Source of the DNA: Oscillospiraceae bacterium
GTDB taxonomy: Bacteria; Bacillota; Clostridia; Oscillospirales; Oscillospiraceae
DNA length: 5,879 nucleotides
Direction of reading: 5' to 3'
Assembly (NCBI GenBank): GCA_016295615.1
Contig: JAEDKW010000064.1
Location: forward strand, 1-5,879
The translations under genes and the position numbers were made by a program. Positions 1 through 5,839 of this stretch are shown here, in pieces. Under the pieces are notes generated by a model that ran no database searches, was not told the origin of the DNA, and saw only the letters and a program-made list of their open reading frames with translations. Numbering within the stretch: the first letter of the stretch is position 1; each line of letters begins with the position of its first letter.

Positions 1-755
1 CCGGGGGCATGCGTGATCATGATGGGAGGCTTCGCATTCTCGACGGCGGCCTGAGGCGTCACGCCGCAGGGCCAGAACACGGGGATCTCGCCCTCGTAGA
101 TGTCAACCGCATCGCCGAAGTCGGGCTTCATGGCATCGACGCCGATGGCGGCGGCAGGTCCCATGTGATAGGGCGCGCCGTGTACATTGGGCATCTTGAC
201 GGTGATTTCGTAAGCCTTTTTGGCGTTCTCGGGCGTCATCGGACGCATGGAGCAAACGGTCGGTCCGCTGAACGGTCCGACGGGGACCGTCGGGAACAGC
301 GGCACCTTAAACATCGGGACATTGCGCTTTTGCGCGATGTGGCGGATTTCGATGCCCTCACGAATGAGCGCCTCCTCGAAGGAGAAGGAGCAGCCGATCA
401 GGAAGCCGACATAGCCATCCTTCCAATACTCGGAAACATCGGTCAGCTCTTCGCCGGTCCAGACGCCGTCGCGATAGATGCGGTACTTGGGAATATCGGT
501 GCAGATGTTGCCGCCTTCGCCCATGGCGTGCGTCTCGGGCGTACCCTTGATGATCTCAAGGATGGGGCACGGAAAAGGGTTTTTCCTGGCGTATTCTTCA
601 AAATCACCGGCATAATCAGGCGGCAGAATGACGAGATTGGCCTGCGCATAGCCGGCGCACATACCGGAGGTCGGGAAGTCGATCTTCCCCTCGCGGATAA
701 GCTTGCGGACCTCAGAGGGCTTCATGTTGATATACGGAGTAATGTCAAATGCCAC
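1..755 (-). CDS. DUF1445 / YcsI family protein, D-glutamate cyclase-like (putative hydro-lyase), 3' end cut by window
   Basis: This is the last visible gene of the minus-strand operon. The reading frame is open for 251 codons plus two bases to the window edge. The family is usually about 260-270 residues and ends soon after a THxPGH-type motif; here THAPG lies at residues 248-252, so only about 10-15 residues are probably missing. Family-like segments are FPTSGMCAGYAQANLV (27-42), GYVGFLIGCSFSFEEAL (114-130), GPFSGPTVCSMRPM (160-173) and FWPCGVTPQ (227-235). The start is a GTG: AGGAG at 766-770 lies 10 nt upstream, and the first in-frame ATG is 10 codons further in with no RBS. The mammalian relative DGLUCY converts D-glutamate to 5-oxo-D-proline; bacterial members are often labelled putative hydro-lyases. 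Clustering with 5-oxoprolinase genes supports a cyclase role, but the exact reaction is inferred. It begins 38 nt after the pxpC stop, so it is probably co-transcribed. Confidence 0.9.
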   Translation of the reverse strand, partial: MAFDITPYINMKPSEVRKLIREGKIDFPTSGMCAGYAQANLVILPPDYAGDFEEYARKNPFPCPILEIIKGTPETHAMGEGGNICTDIPKYRIYRDGVWTGEELTDVSEYWKDGYVGFLIGCSFSFEEALIREGIEIRHIAQKRNVPMFKVPLFPTVPVGPFSGPTVCSMRPMTPENAKKAYEITVKMPNVHGAPYHMGPAAAIGVDAMKPDFGDAVDIYEGEIPVFWPCGVTPQAAVENAKPPIMITHAP

Positions 756-793
756 GGCAATCGTTCTCCTTTCCGATTTGTTAGCGGTTTTTA

Positions 794-1744
794 TCAGGCG
801 CGGCTGACAGCGGTGCGCAGGGTCTTGAGCGCAGCGCGCTGGGTCAGCAGCGCGTCCTGCGCGGCGGCAACGGAGACCTGAGCGAAGCGGACTCTGTCGC
901 CGGCTTTGAGCTGTGCAAGGATGCGGAAATCTGCTGAAATGACGTTTGCTATCTTGGTATAGCCGCCGGTCGTCTGCCGGTCGGAGAGCATGATGATGGG
1001 CTTGCCGGCAGTCGGCACCTGAATGGCGCCGAACGCGATGCCGTCGGAGATAATGTCGCCGCTCTCGCCCTTATGCTCGATGATTTCGCCGTCAAGACGG
1101 CAGCCCATGCGGTCAAACTCGGGCGTAACGACATAGGATTCGCTGAGGAAGGTCTCAATGCCGTGTTCCGTAAACATATCGTCCTGCGGACCGAGAACCA
1201 CGCGGAGCTTATACTCAAGGCGCGGAACAAATTCCGGAGAAATATGGCGGATATTCAACCCGCGCAGGTCGGGATTCGGTTTGCGGAATTTGATCACATC
1301 GTCCTTCTGCAGCTTGCGGCCCTCAACGCCGCCGATCTTTGCCTTCATGTAGGTCGAGCGGCTGCCCATGACGGGCGCGATGTCCAGCCCGCCGGCAAAG
1401 GCGATATAGGCGCGGCAGCCGGAGCGCAGACCCGCAAAGCGGAGCACCTGCCCTGCTTCGACGCGGATCGCGGCATAGTTTGGGATGGGCTGATTGTCGA
1501 TCGTGGGACCGAGGTCGCCGCCGGTGATGGCAATTGCGTTGGGGGCGTTAAAGCGGATCTGGGGACCCAGCATCGTGCATTCCAGAACGGCCTCATCCTC
1601 GGGGTTATCCACAAGAATGTTGGCAATGCTCATTGCCCGCGGATCGACGACGCCGGAAACGGGTACGCCGAACTGCTGATAGCCGATGCGGCCGAAGTCC
1701 TGCACCGTGGTCAGAAGACCGGGGTTGAGAATGGTGATGCTCAT
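794..1744 (-). CDS. pxpC: 5-oxoprolinase subunit PxpC (KipA / biotin-dependent carboxyltransferase-like family)
   Basis: This 316-residue protein has full family length (E. coli PxpC/YbgK is about 310). It is one of three subunits of the ATP-dependent 5-oxoprolinase that converts 5-oxoproline to glutamate in the cytoplasm. Recognisable segments are the N-terminal ILNPGLLTTVQDFGRIGYQ (5-23), GVPVSGVVDPRAM (26-38), ITGGDLGP (73-80), the glycine-rich RAYIAFAGGLDI (111-122) followed by MGSRSTY (126-132), LGPQDD (184-189), DRMGCRLDG (211-219), and the C-terminal SDGIAFGAIQVP (233-244) and LSDRQTTGGYTKIA (253-266). The last two are hallmark motifs of this family and of the related urea amidolyase domain. 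The ATG overlaps the pxpB stop as ATGA, implying translational coupling and a fixed ratio with PxpB. The TGA stop is immediately followed by an in-frame TAA. In B. subtilis the homologue KipA counteracts the kinase inhibitor KipI; whether that applies here is unknown. Confidence 0.95.
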   Translation of the reverse strand: MSITILNPGLLTTVQDFGRIGYQQFGVPVSGVVDPRAMSIANILVDNPEDEAVLECTMLGPQIRFNAPNAIAITGGDLGPTIDNQPIPNYAAIRVEAGQVLRFAGLRSGCRAYIAFAGGLDIAPVMGSRSTYMKAKIGGVEGRKLQKDDVIKFRKPNPDLRGLNIRHISPEFVPRLEYKLRVVLGPQDDMFTEHGIETFLSESYVVTPEFDRMGCRLDGEIIEHKGESGDIISDGIAFGAIQVPTAGKPIIMLSDRQTTGGYTKIANVISADFRILAQLKAGDRVRFAQVSVAAAQDALLTQRAALKTLRTAVSRA

Positions 1745-2487
1745 TTTGCGCCCTCCCCTCTCGGATAGCTCCTGCAGACATAAGTGCCTGCCTCCGCTTC
1801 CGCGGCAATTCTGTCGTACTCCGCCTGATCGATGGCGCGGAACTTGATATACTGCCCCGCCTGCGGAAGGATGGGCGTCTCGCGGTTCGGATCATACATC
1901 TTGACCGGCGTGCGTCCGATGAGCTGCCAGCCTCCCGGGGAGTCAATGGGATATACGCCGGTCTGCTTGCCGGCAATGCCGACGGAACCGGCGGGGATCC
2001 TCACGCGGGGCTGACTCAGACGCGGAGCGGCGATGGATTCGTCCATGCCGCCGAGGTAGGTGAAGCCCGGTGTAAAGCCGAGCATGTAAATGAGATATTC
2101 GGTGGAGGTGTGGATGTCGATGACCTCCTGCTCCGTCTTCCCTGCGTTTTCAGCCACGAATGCAAGGTCGGGACCCATCTCTTCTCCGCCATACAGCACC
2201 GGGATCTCCAGCACGGACGAGGGCGGAATCTCGATCTTGTCAAGCTGCGTCAAAAGGCTTTTGAGCTTCTTGACCAGTGAACCGTAGGAAATGATGCCCG
2301 GATCATAATGCACCATTAGGGAACGATAGGTCGGCACGGTTTCGACGATGCCGGGGATCTTCGCATGCTCAAGCGCAATGTTAAACGCACGGATCTGCGC
2401 ATTGATACTCTCGCTGATCTCATTGCCAAATTCTGCGGTCAGCGCCGTGTCGCCGCTGAGCAGAAATCTTACATCAGCCATGGTCAT
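1741..2487 (-). CDS. pxpB: 5-oxoprolinase subunit PxpB (KipI / allophanate hydrolase subunit 1 family)
   Basis: PxpB works with PxpC and PxpA to hydrolyse 5-oxoproline at the expense of ATP. Family motifs are RFLLSGDTALTAEFGNEIS (7-25), TYRSLMVHYDP (53-63), IPVLYGGEEMGPDL (95-108), and the central HTSTEYLIYMLGFTPGFTYLGG (126-147) with its conserved GFxPGFxYL. These are followed by PRLSQPRVRIPAGSVGIAG (155-173) and YPIDSPGGWQLIGRTP (179-194). At 248 residues it resembles B. subtilis KipI (about 240). Three in-frame ATGs crowd the 5' end (2493, 2487 and 2481). The purine-rich RBS (GAAAGGA, 2494-2500) abuts the first ATG with no spacer but is 6 nt from the second, so I chose 2487; 2481 (12-nt spacing) is less likely. 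The stop overlaps the pxpC start by 4 nt. In B. subtilis KipI also inhibits the sporulation kinase KinA; no evidence for that exists here. Confidence 0.94.
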   Translation of the reverse strand: MTMADVRFLLSGDTALTAEFGNEISESINAQIRAFNIALEHAKIPGIVETVPTYRSLMVHYDPGIISYGSLVKKLKSLLTQLDKIEIPPSSVLEIPVLYGGEEMGPDLAFVAENAGKTEQEVIDIHTSTEYLIYMLGFTPGFTYLGGMDESIAAPRLSQPRVRIPAGSVGIAGKQTGVYPIDSPGGWQLIGRTPVKMYDPNRETPILPQAGQYIKFRAIDQAEYDRIAAEAEAGTYVCRSYPRGEGAK

Positions 2488-2516
2488 GACCATTCCTTTC
2501 TTGAGATTATGATTCG

Positions 2517-2537
2517 GCGGCCCGCGAAGCAGGCCGC
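2517..2537 (-). other. Intercistronic GC-rich stem-loop between transporter and pxpB
   Basis: In the minus-strand transcript a 9-bp stem (one G-U pair) closes on a 3-nt loop within 2517-2537. It sits between the transporter stop (2559-2561) and the pxpB RBS (2494-2500). No U-run follows it, so it is not a standard terminator. It may protect or process the mRNA and so set different levels for the transporter and the PxpBC subunits. The structure is seen; the role is inferred. Confidence 0.5.
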
Positions 2538-2558
2538 TGTATCATGAAAGCGCTTCGA

Positions 2559-3797
2559 TCAGGCAAAGAGCTTGGCAAGGTTGGGCAGCGCGGTAACGGC
2601 GAGGTAGCCGGCAACGCCGACCACGCACCAGCCGAGCACCTGCAGCCACACGGGATGCTTGTAATCACCCACGACGGACTTTTTGTGGCAGCCAAGCAGC
2701 ATGCACAGAAGGGAGATCGGCAGGATCAGGCCGTTGACGGCGCCCGCCAGAATGACCATGCGCTTTGCGCCGCCGAGGATCGCCATAACGAGCGTGGAGA
2801 AGGCAATGAAGCCGACGATGAACCACTTTTCGTTCTTGGCAATAAACGGGTGGACGGTCTTGAGGAAGGAAACGGAGGTATACGCCGCGCCGATGACGGA
2901 CGTGATACCGGCGGAGAACAGCGCTATGCCGAACAGACGGTAACCAACGTCGCCGGCAGCGAGACGGAAGGCCTCGGCGGCGGGGTTGGAGGCGCCGGTG
3001 ACAGCCGCGACATTTTCAGCCACGACCGCAGTGCCGGCCGTGCAGACGCCAAGCACGCAGAGGAACAGCAGGATACGGACCGAGCCGGAGACACCGATAC
3101 CGGTGAGGACGGATTTGCGGAAGTACTTGACTTCATCCTTGCTGCCGCCGTTGCCGGCATCCAGCAGACGGTGCGCGCCGGAGAAGGTGATGTAGCCGCC
3201 GCAGGAGCCGCCGAGCAGCGTGATCATGACGGGGATGAGATCCTTGGGATTTTCAGGGGTGAAGATGTGGACGACCGCGTCGCCGACGGGGGGCTTGGAC
3301 ATGAACGCAACGATCAGCATGACGATGATGATGATGCCGCCGAGGACCTGCGCAACTCTGTCCACGATGCCCTTGGCATTCTTGGAAAGGAAGATGCAGA
3401 TGGCCAGCACACCGCCGATGATAACGCCGGCCTTTTCGGGAATGCCGATCGCGGCATTAAAGCCGAGTGCCACGCCGCCGACATTGCCGATGTTGAACGC
3501 GAGACCGCCGATGACGACCAGGACAATGAGGAGATAGCCGAGACCGGGGAGCACCTTGTTGGCGATCTCCTGACCGCGCAGGCCGGATGCGCCGATGATG
3601 GACCAGACGTTGGTCTGCGCGATCATATCCATGATGATGACACAGACGATAACGCAGGCAAACGAGGAGAGGTACTTTGCAGTAAACTGGGAAGTTTGGG
3701 TCAGGAAGCCGGGTCCGATGGCGGAAGTCGCCATCAGGAATGCTGCGCCGAGCATAACGGATAGGCTTTTCTTTTCATTGGTCTTTTCGTTGCTCAT
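2559..3797 (-). CDS. NRAMP-like (YcsG-type, LeuT-fold) membrane transporter lacking canonical metal-binding motifs
   Basis: This 412-residue integral membrane protein has about 11 hydrophobic segments (roughly 13-34, 42-60, 84-110, 121-137, 150-167, 186-206, 232-262, 286-315, 325-342, 347-370, 384-403), matching NRAMP topology and length. The TM1 entry reads AIGPGFLTQTSQF (26-38), recalling the NRAMP GPxF opening. The DPGN metal-binding motif that should follow is absent, and there is no Asp until residue 57. In TM6 the canonical MPH is replaced by a GGSCGGYITFSGAHR segment (196-210). Iron, manganese or cobalt transport is therefore doubtful. It lies between pxpA and pxpB, the same company as B. 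subtilis ycsG, so uptake of 5-oxoproline or a related organic substrate is a reasonable inference. The start is well supported: AGGAGG (3804-3809) lies 6 nt upstream of ATG. The N-terminus is short, charged and cytoplasmic-looking (MSNEKTNEKK). The substrate remains unproven. Confidence 0.9.
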   Translation of the reverse strand: MSNEKTNEKKSLSVMLGAAFLMATSAIGPGFLTQTSQFTAKYLSSFACVIVCVIIMDMIAQTNVWSIIGASGLRGQEIANKVLPGLGYLLIVLVVIGGLAFNIGNVGGVALGFNAAIGIPEKAGVIIGGVLAICIFLSKNAKGIVDRVAQVLGGIIIIVMLIVAFMSKPPVGDAVVHIFTPENPKDLIPVMITLLGGSCGGYITFSGAHRLLDAGNGGSKDEVKYFRKSVLTGIGVSGSVRILLFLCVLGVCTAGTAVVAENVAAVTGASNPAAEAFRLAAGDVGYRLFGIALFSAGITSVIGAAYTSVSFLKTVHPFIAKNEKWFIVGFIAFSTLVMAILGGAKRMVILAGAVNGLILPISLLCMLLGCHKKSVVGDYKHPVWLQVLGWCVVGVAGYLAVTALPNLAKLFA

Positions 3798-3825
3798 AAA
3801 TAACCTCCTAAAAATTATTTTCCGC

Positions 3826-3838
3826 TTACCGCGGGTAA
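3826..3838 (-). other. Short dyad in the pxpA-transporter gap
   Basis: TTACC and GGTAA form a 5-bp perfect dyad with a 3-nt centre, shortly after the pxpA stop. On the minus strand an A/T-rich stretch ending in five T follows, just before the transporter RBS. The stem is too short for an efficient terminator. It may do nothing, or slightly attenuate read-through. Confidence 0.25.
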
Positions 3839-3850
3839 TCTCTTACCAGG

Positions 3851-4618
3851 TCACACAATTTCGGAAATGGGCGCGATCGTCACGCCTTCCGCCTCAAGTG
3901 TCGCGCGGATCCTCTTGACGAACTCAACAGCGGAGGGATTGTCGCCGTGGACGCAGATGGAATGGGCGTCCAGAGGAACTTCTTCGCCGGTGATGGCAGT
4001 GACCTTCCCCTCCTTGACCATGCGGACGGTCCGCGCGATGGCTTCGTCCGCATCGTGGATGACGGCGCCGGGAAGCTTGCGGGGAACGAGGGAGCCGTCC
4101 GCCTGATAGGCGCGGTCAGCGAACACCTCGCTGGCAACACGGAGACCGACCTGCCTGCCCGCTTCGATCATCTTGCTGTTGGCAAGACCGAGCAGAATGA
4201 CGTCCTTGTCCACTTCGGCGATCGCTTCCGCGATGGCAAGCGCGAGATCCATATCCTTGCCCGCCATGTTGTAAAGAGCGCCGTGGGGCTTGCAGTGCTG
4301 GAGTCTGAGGTCATAGGTCTTTGCAAAGGCCATCAGCGCGCCAAGCTGGTACTTGACGTATGCCTTCGCTTCTTTCGGAGAACAAACCATGTTGCGGCGA
4401 CCAAAGCCCATCAGATCCGGGTAGCCGGGGTGCGCGCCGACAGCGACACCCGCCGCTTTCGCATTCGCGACGGTCTTATCCATCACGAGCGGATCGCCGG
4501 CATGATAGCCGCAGGCGATGTTTGCCGAAGAGACATGAGCGATCACTTCTTCGTCAAGCCCGATCTTATATGCGCCGAAGCTTTCACCCAGATCGCTGTT
4601 GAGGTCTACTTTGTACAT
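3851..4618 (-). CDS. pxpA: 5-oxoprolinase subunit PxpA (LamB/YcsF family)
   Basis: First gene of the minus-strand operon. PxpA is the LamB/YcsF-type subunit of ATP-dependent 5-oxoprolinase and has a cytoplasmic polysaccharide-deacetylase-like barrel fold. At 255 residues it has normal length (E. coli 244, B. subtilis about 257). Diagnostic motifs are VDLNSDLGESFG (4-15), SANIACGYHAGDP (31-43), GAHPGYPDLMGFGRR (61-75), LQHCKPHGALYN (106-117), EVFADRAYQADGSLVPR (164-180), PGAVIHD (183-189) and ICVHGDNP (221-228). Several conserved Asp, His and Glu residues lie in these blocks. The open frame continues 14 codons upstream to an ATG at 4660, but the start at 4618 is chosen because AGGAGG (4627-4632) lies 8 nt before it and MYKVDLNSDLGE is the usual family N-terminus. 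The gap to the transporter gene is 53 nt, consistent with a single transcript driven from the divergent region 4619-4818. Confidence 0.96.
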   Translation of the reverse strand: MYKVDLNSDLGESFGAYKIGLDEEVIAHVSSANIACGYHAGDPLVMDKTVANAKAAGVAVGAHPGYPDLMGFGRRNMVCSPKEAKAYVKYQLGALMAFAKTYDLRLQHCKPHGALYNMAGKDMDLALAIAEAIAEVDKDVILLGLANSKMIEAGRQVGLRVASEVFADRAYQADGSLVPRKLPGAVIHDADEAIARTVRMVKEGKVTAITGEEVPLDAHSICVHGDNPSAVEFVKRIRATLEAEGVTIAPISEIV

Positions 4619-4641
4619 AATGATCCCCTCCTTTAAAATTG

Positions 4642-4660
4642 TTGCAGCGGCATTCTGCAA
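4642..4660. promoter_or_regulatory. Inverted repeat TTGCAG-N7-CTGCAA, possible operator upstream of pxpA
   Basis: TTGCAG (4642-4647) and CTGCAA (4655-4660) form a perfect 6-bp dyad with a 7-nt spacer. It sits 9 nt upstream of the pxpA Shine-Dalgarno. The same heptamer TTGCAGC occurs again at 4794-4800, just before the regulator's RBS, so both ends of the divergent region carry the element. It could be a half-site for the AraC protein, another operator, or a leader hairpin in the pxpA mRNA. The function is inferred. Confidence 0.4.
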
Positions 4661-4707
4661 GTTTCAAAACGGACAAATTCATCAAAAGAATGAAAAACCG
4701 TCAAATC

Positions 4708-4736
4708 TTGACAGAATATCCTTTCTGTTATATAAA
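4708..4736 (+). promoter_or_regulatory. Sigma-70/SigA-type promoter for the AraC-family regulator
   Basis: A perfect -35 TTGACA (4708-4713) is separated by exactly 17 nt from TATAAA (4731-4736), a 5 of 6 match to the -10 consensus. Transcription would start near 4743, giving a leader of about 75 nt before the ATG at 4819. A dyad (ACAGAA, 6-nt spacer, TTCTGT; 4711-4728) overlaps the end of the -35 and fills the spacer, so a repressor or autoregulator could bind there. The promoter is predicted from sequence alone. Confidence 0.75.
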
Positions 4737-4740
4737 TTTT

Positions 4741-4769
4741 ATCGTAGAAACAGTGTCATTTCTATTCAA
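4741..4769 (-). promoter_or_regulatory. Candidate leftward promoter for the pxpA operon (weak)
   Basis: On the minus strand TTGAAT (4769-4764) and TACGAT (4746-4741) are 17 nt apart, matching about 5 of 6 and 4 of 6 consensus positions. A start near 4734 would give a leader of about 115 nt. A second weak candidate is TTGACG (4704-4699) with TGAATT (4681-4676), also 17 nt apart. The leftward promoter is plainly weaker than the rightward one, as would fit an operon needing an activator. I cannot choose firmly between the two. Confidence 0.35.
4745..4764. promoter_or_regulatory. Inverted repeat TAGAAA-N8-TTTCTA, possible operator
   Basis: TAGAAA (4745-4750) and TTTCTA (4759-4764) form a perfect 6-bp dyad with an 8-nt spacer. 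It falls immediately downstream of the predicted regulator transcription start and across the spacer of the weak leftward promoter candidate. Its centre is 35 bp from the centre of the dyad at 4711-4728, and both share an AGAA core in the left arm. In AT-rich DNA such short dyads can arise by chance. Confidence 0.3.
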
Positions 4770-4818
4770 ATATACGCAGGAAATATAATTATATTGCAGC
4801 AAAGGAGAGAAAGGCGCC

Positions 4819-5700
4819 ATGTTTTTTGTAGATGCTAACCAAAAAGCCAATTTTGCAATGTCGTACGCGTTCCCTCTCATTGTCCACGAAACCTGCCTGA
4901 AAGATAAGCCGCTGGGCTTCAACGCCTGGCACTGGCACGAGGAGCTGCAGTTCAGCATCGTGCTCGAGGGTGAAATGGTAATGACGCTTCAGGGCTGCAA
5001 TTATACCCTGCGCCCGCGGGACGGTATTTTCATCAACTCCAACATTGAGCACATGTCGCGTCCGACTACGCCGGAATCCGCGCGCTACCTCACGCTCAAC
5101 GTGCAGCCGTCCCTGCTCACGCTCTTTCACGGAAGCGTCGTCGAACAAAAATACTTCCTGCCCTATCTCAAGGACCCGCAAATGCAGGTGGTCACCTTTT
5201 CCGCCGAAGGCGAGGATGAGCTTCTGTTCGCGCAGGTCAGCGAGCTGTTCCGCGTTTTGCAGGACGGCGACTTCGGCTATGAGCTGGAGGCATACAGCCG
5301 GCTTTTGGCTGTGTGGCATCTGCTGCTGCGGCGCAGCGAAGCTCCCCTTGTTCCTCCGCAACTCAACGAGCGCTACGAAGCCAGGGCGATCCTCAGCTTC
5401 CTGCACGAGCATTACGGCGAGCGGCTCACCCTCGATGATATTGCCGAAGAGATCCATGTCAGCAAAAGCGAGTGCTGCCGTTTGTTCCAGTCCTCCTACG
5501 GCTGCTCCATCTTCACCTACCTCACGGATTACCGGCTGCAAAAAAGCGTTCTTCTTCTCACGGACTCGCTGCTCTCCGTGCTGGATATTTCGGATATGTG
5601 CGGCTTCAACTCGACCAGCTACTTCATCAAGCGCTTTCGTGAAAAGGTCGGCATGACGCCGCTTCAATACCGCAAGAAGGCGGCGCAGAGCAAACACTGA
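4819..5700 (+). CDS. AraC/XylS-family transcriptional regulator with N-terminal cupin domain
   Basis: This 293-residue protein has typical AraC length and architecture. The N-terminal half is a cupin-like ligand-sensing domain, with WHWHEELQFSIVLEGEM at 37-53 and a second strand set through PRDGIFINSNIEHM (66-79). The C-terminal domain has two helix-turn-helix units: LTLDDIAEEIHVSKSECCRLFQ (203-224), then SVLDISDMCGFNSTSYFIKRFRE (253-275) followed by the family signature GMTPLQYRK (278-286). The start at 4819 is preceded by AGGAG (4803-4807, 11 nt) and AAAGG (4810-4814, 4 nt); the next in-frame ATG at 4858 has no good RBS. It is divergent from the pxpA operon, so it most likely controls that operon in response to 5-oxoproline or a related metabolite. 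B. subtilis uses an IclR-type protein, KipR, in the equivalent place. The ligand and the direction of control are inferred. Confidence 0.93.
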   Translation: MFFVDANQKANFAMSYAFPLIVHETCLKDKPLGFNAWHWHEELQFSIVLEGEMVMTLQGCNYTLRPRDGIFINSNIEHMSRPTTPESARYLTLNVQPSLLTLFHGSVVEQKYFLPYLKDPQMQVVTFSAEGEDELLFAQVSELFRVLQDGDFGYELEAYSRLLAVWHLLLRRSEAPLVPPQLNERYEARAILSFLHEHYGERLTLDDIAEEIHVSKSECCRLFQSSYGCSIFTYLTDYRLQKSVLLLTDSLLSVLDISDMCGFNSTSYFIKRFREKVGMTPLQYRKKAAQSKH

Positions 5701-5805
5701 ACCGCCATTTCACGTGCATCGGAAACGCAGCCCCGGCACATGCTTTTTATTTCAGTTTATGCCCTGCCTCTCTGCGGAAGAAGGGCTTTCTGCTGCAAAA
5801 GCGAA

Positions 5806-5839
5806 AAAGAGAGCGGGGTGCTCACACCCCGCTCTCTTT
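5806..5839. terminator. Strong, probably bidirectional intrinsic terminator
   Basis: A perfect 15-bp stem (5806-5820 with 5825-5839) encloses the 4-nt loop CTCA. Read on the plus strand, it ends the regulator transcript about 105 nt after the stop codon, with a short TTTCTT tail. Read on the minus strand, the stem is followed by a cleaner run of T (complement of 5804-5808), so it could also end a convergent gene lying beyond the right edge. The remaining tail to 5879 shows no supportable gene. Confidence 0.8.

Larger units (their letters stand above)
4619..4818. promoter_or_regulatory. Divergent control region between pxpA operon and AraC-family regulator
   Basis: These 200 bp separate the pxpA start (leftward) from the regulator start (rightward). 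They are clearly more AT-rich than the flanking genes. They hold one near-consensus plus-strand promoter, weaker minus-strand candidates and at least three short dyads, listed separately. I see no convincing small ORF or structured RNA class. An AraC-family gene divergent to the operon it controls is a common arrangement, so this is where the regulator would be expected to bind. Confidence 0.8.

Noticed and set aside
9..881. Plus-strand open frame of 290 codons opposite the DUF1445 gene
   Set aside because: It is also codon-aligned antisense, and its translation lacks recognisable motifs while the minus strand encodes a conserved family with an RBS. The same holds for 1073-1768 and 3947-4636.
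2544..3764. Long open frame (406 codons) on the plus strand opposite the transporter, rich in Asp, Gly and Ala
   Set aside because: It is codon-aligned antisense to a clear membrane protein gene. It stays open because the real gene avoids TTA, CTA and TCA codons, as GC-biased genes do. It has no RBS-supported start or family motif.
4619..4660. Upstream ATG at 4660 that would extend PxpA by 14 residues
   Set aside because: The extension covers the RBS (4627-4632) and the TTGCAG dyad. The family N-terminus and the RBS spacing both support 4618.
4789..5697. Minus-strand open frame of 302 codons opposite the AraC regulator
   Set aside because: The plus strand carries the full AraC signature, including the cupin motif, both helix-turn-helix units and the C-terminal GMTPLQYR motif. 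The antisense frame is a by-product of codon bias.
5713..5790. Weak hairpins after the regulator stop (GCAT/ATGC before a TTTTT run near 5744; GCCCT/AGGGC at 5761-5786)
   Set aside because: Stems are only 4-5 bp with large loops, far weaker than the perfect 15-bp hairpin downstream.
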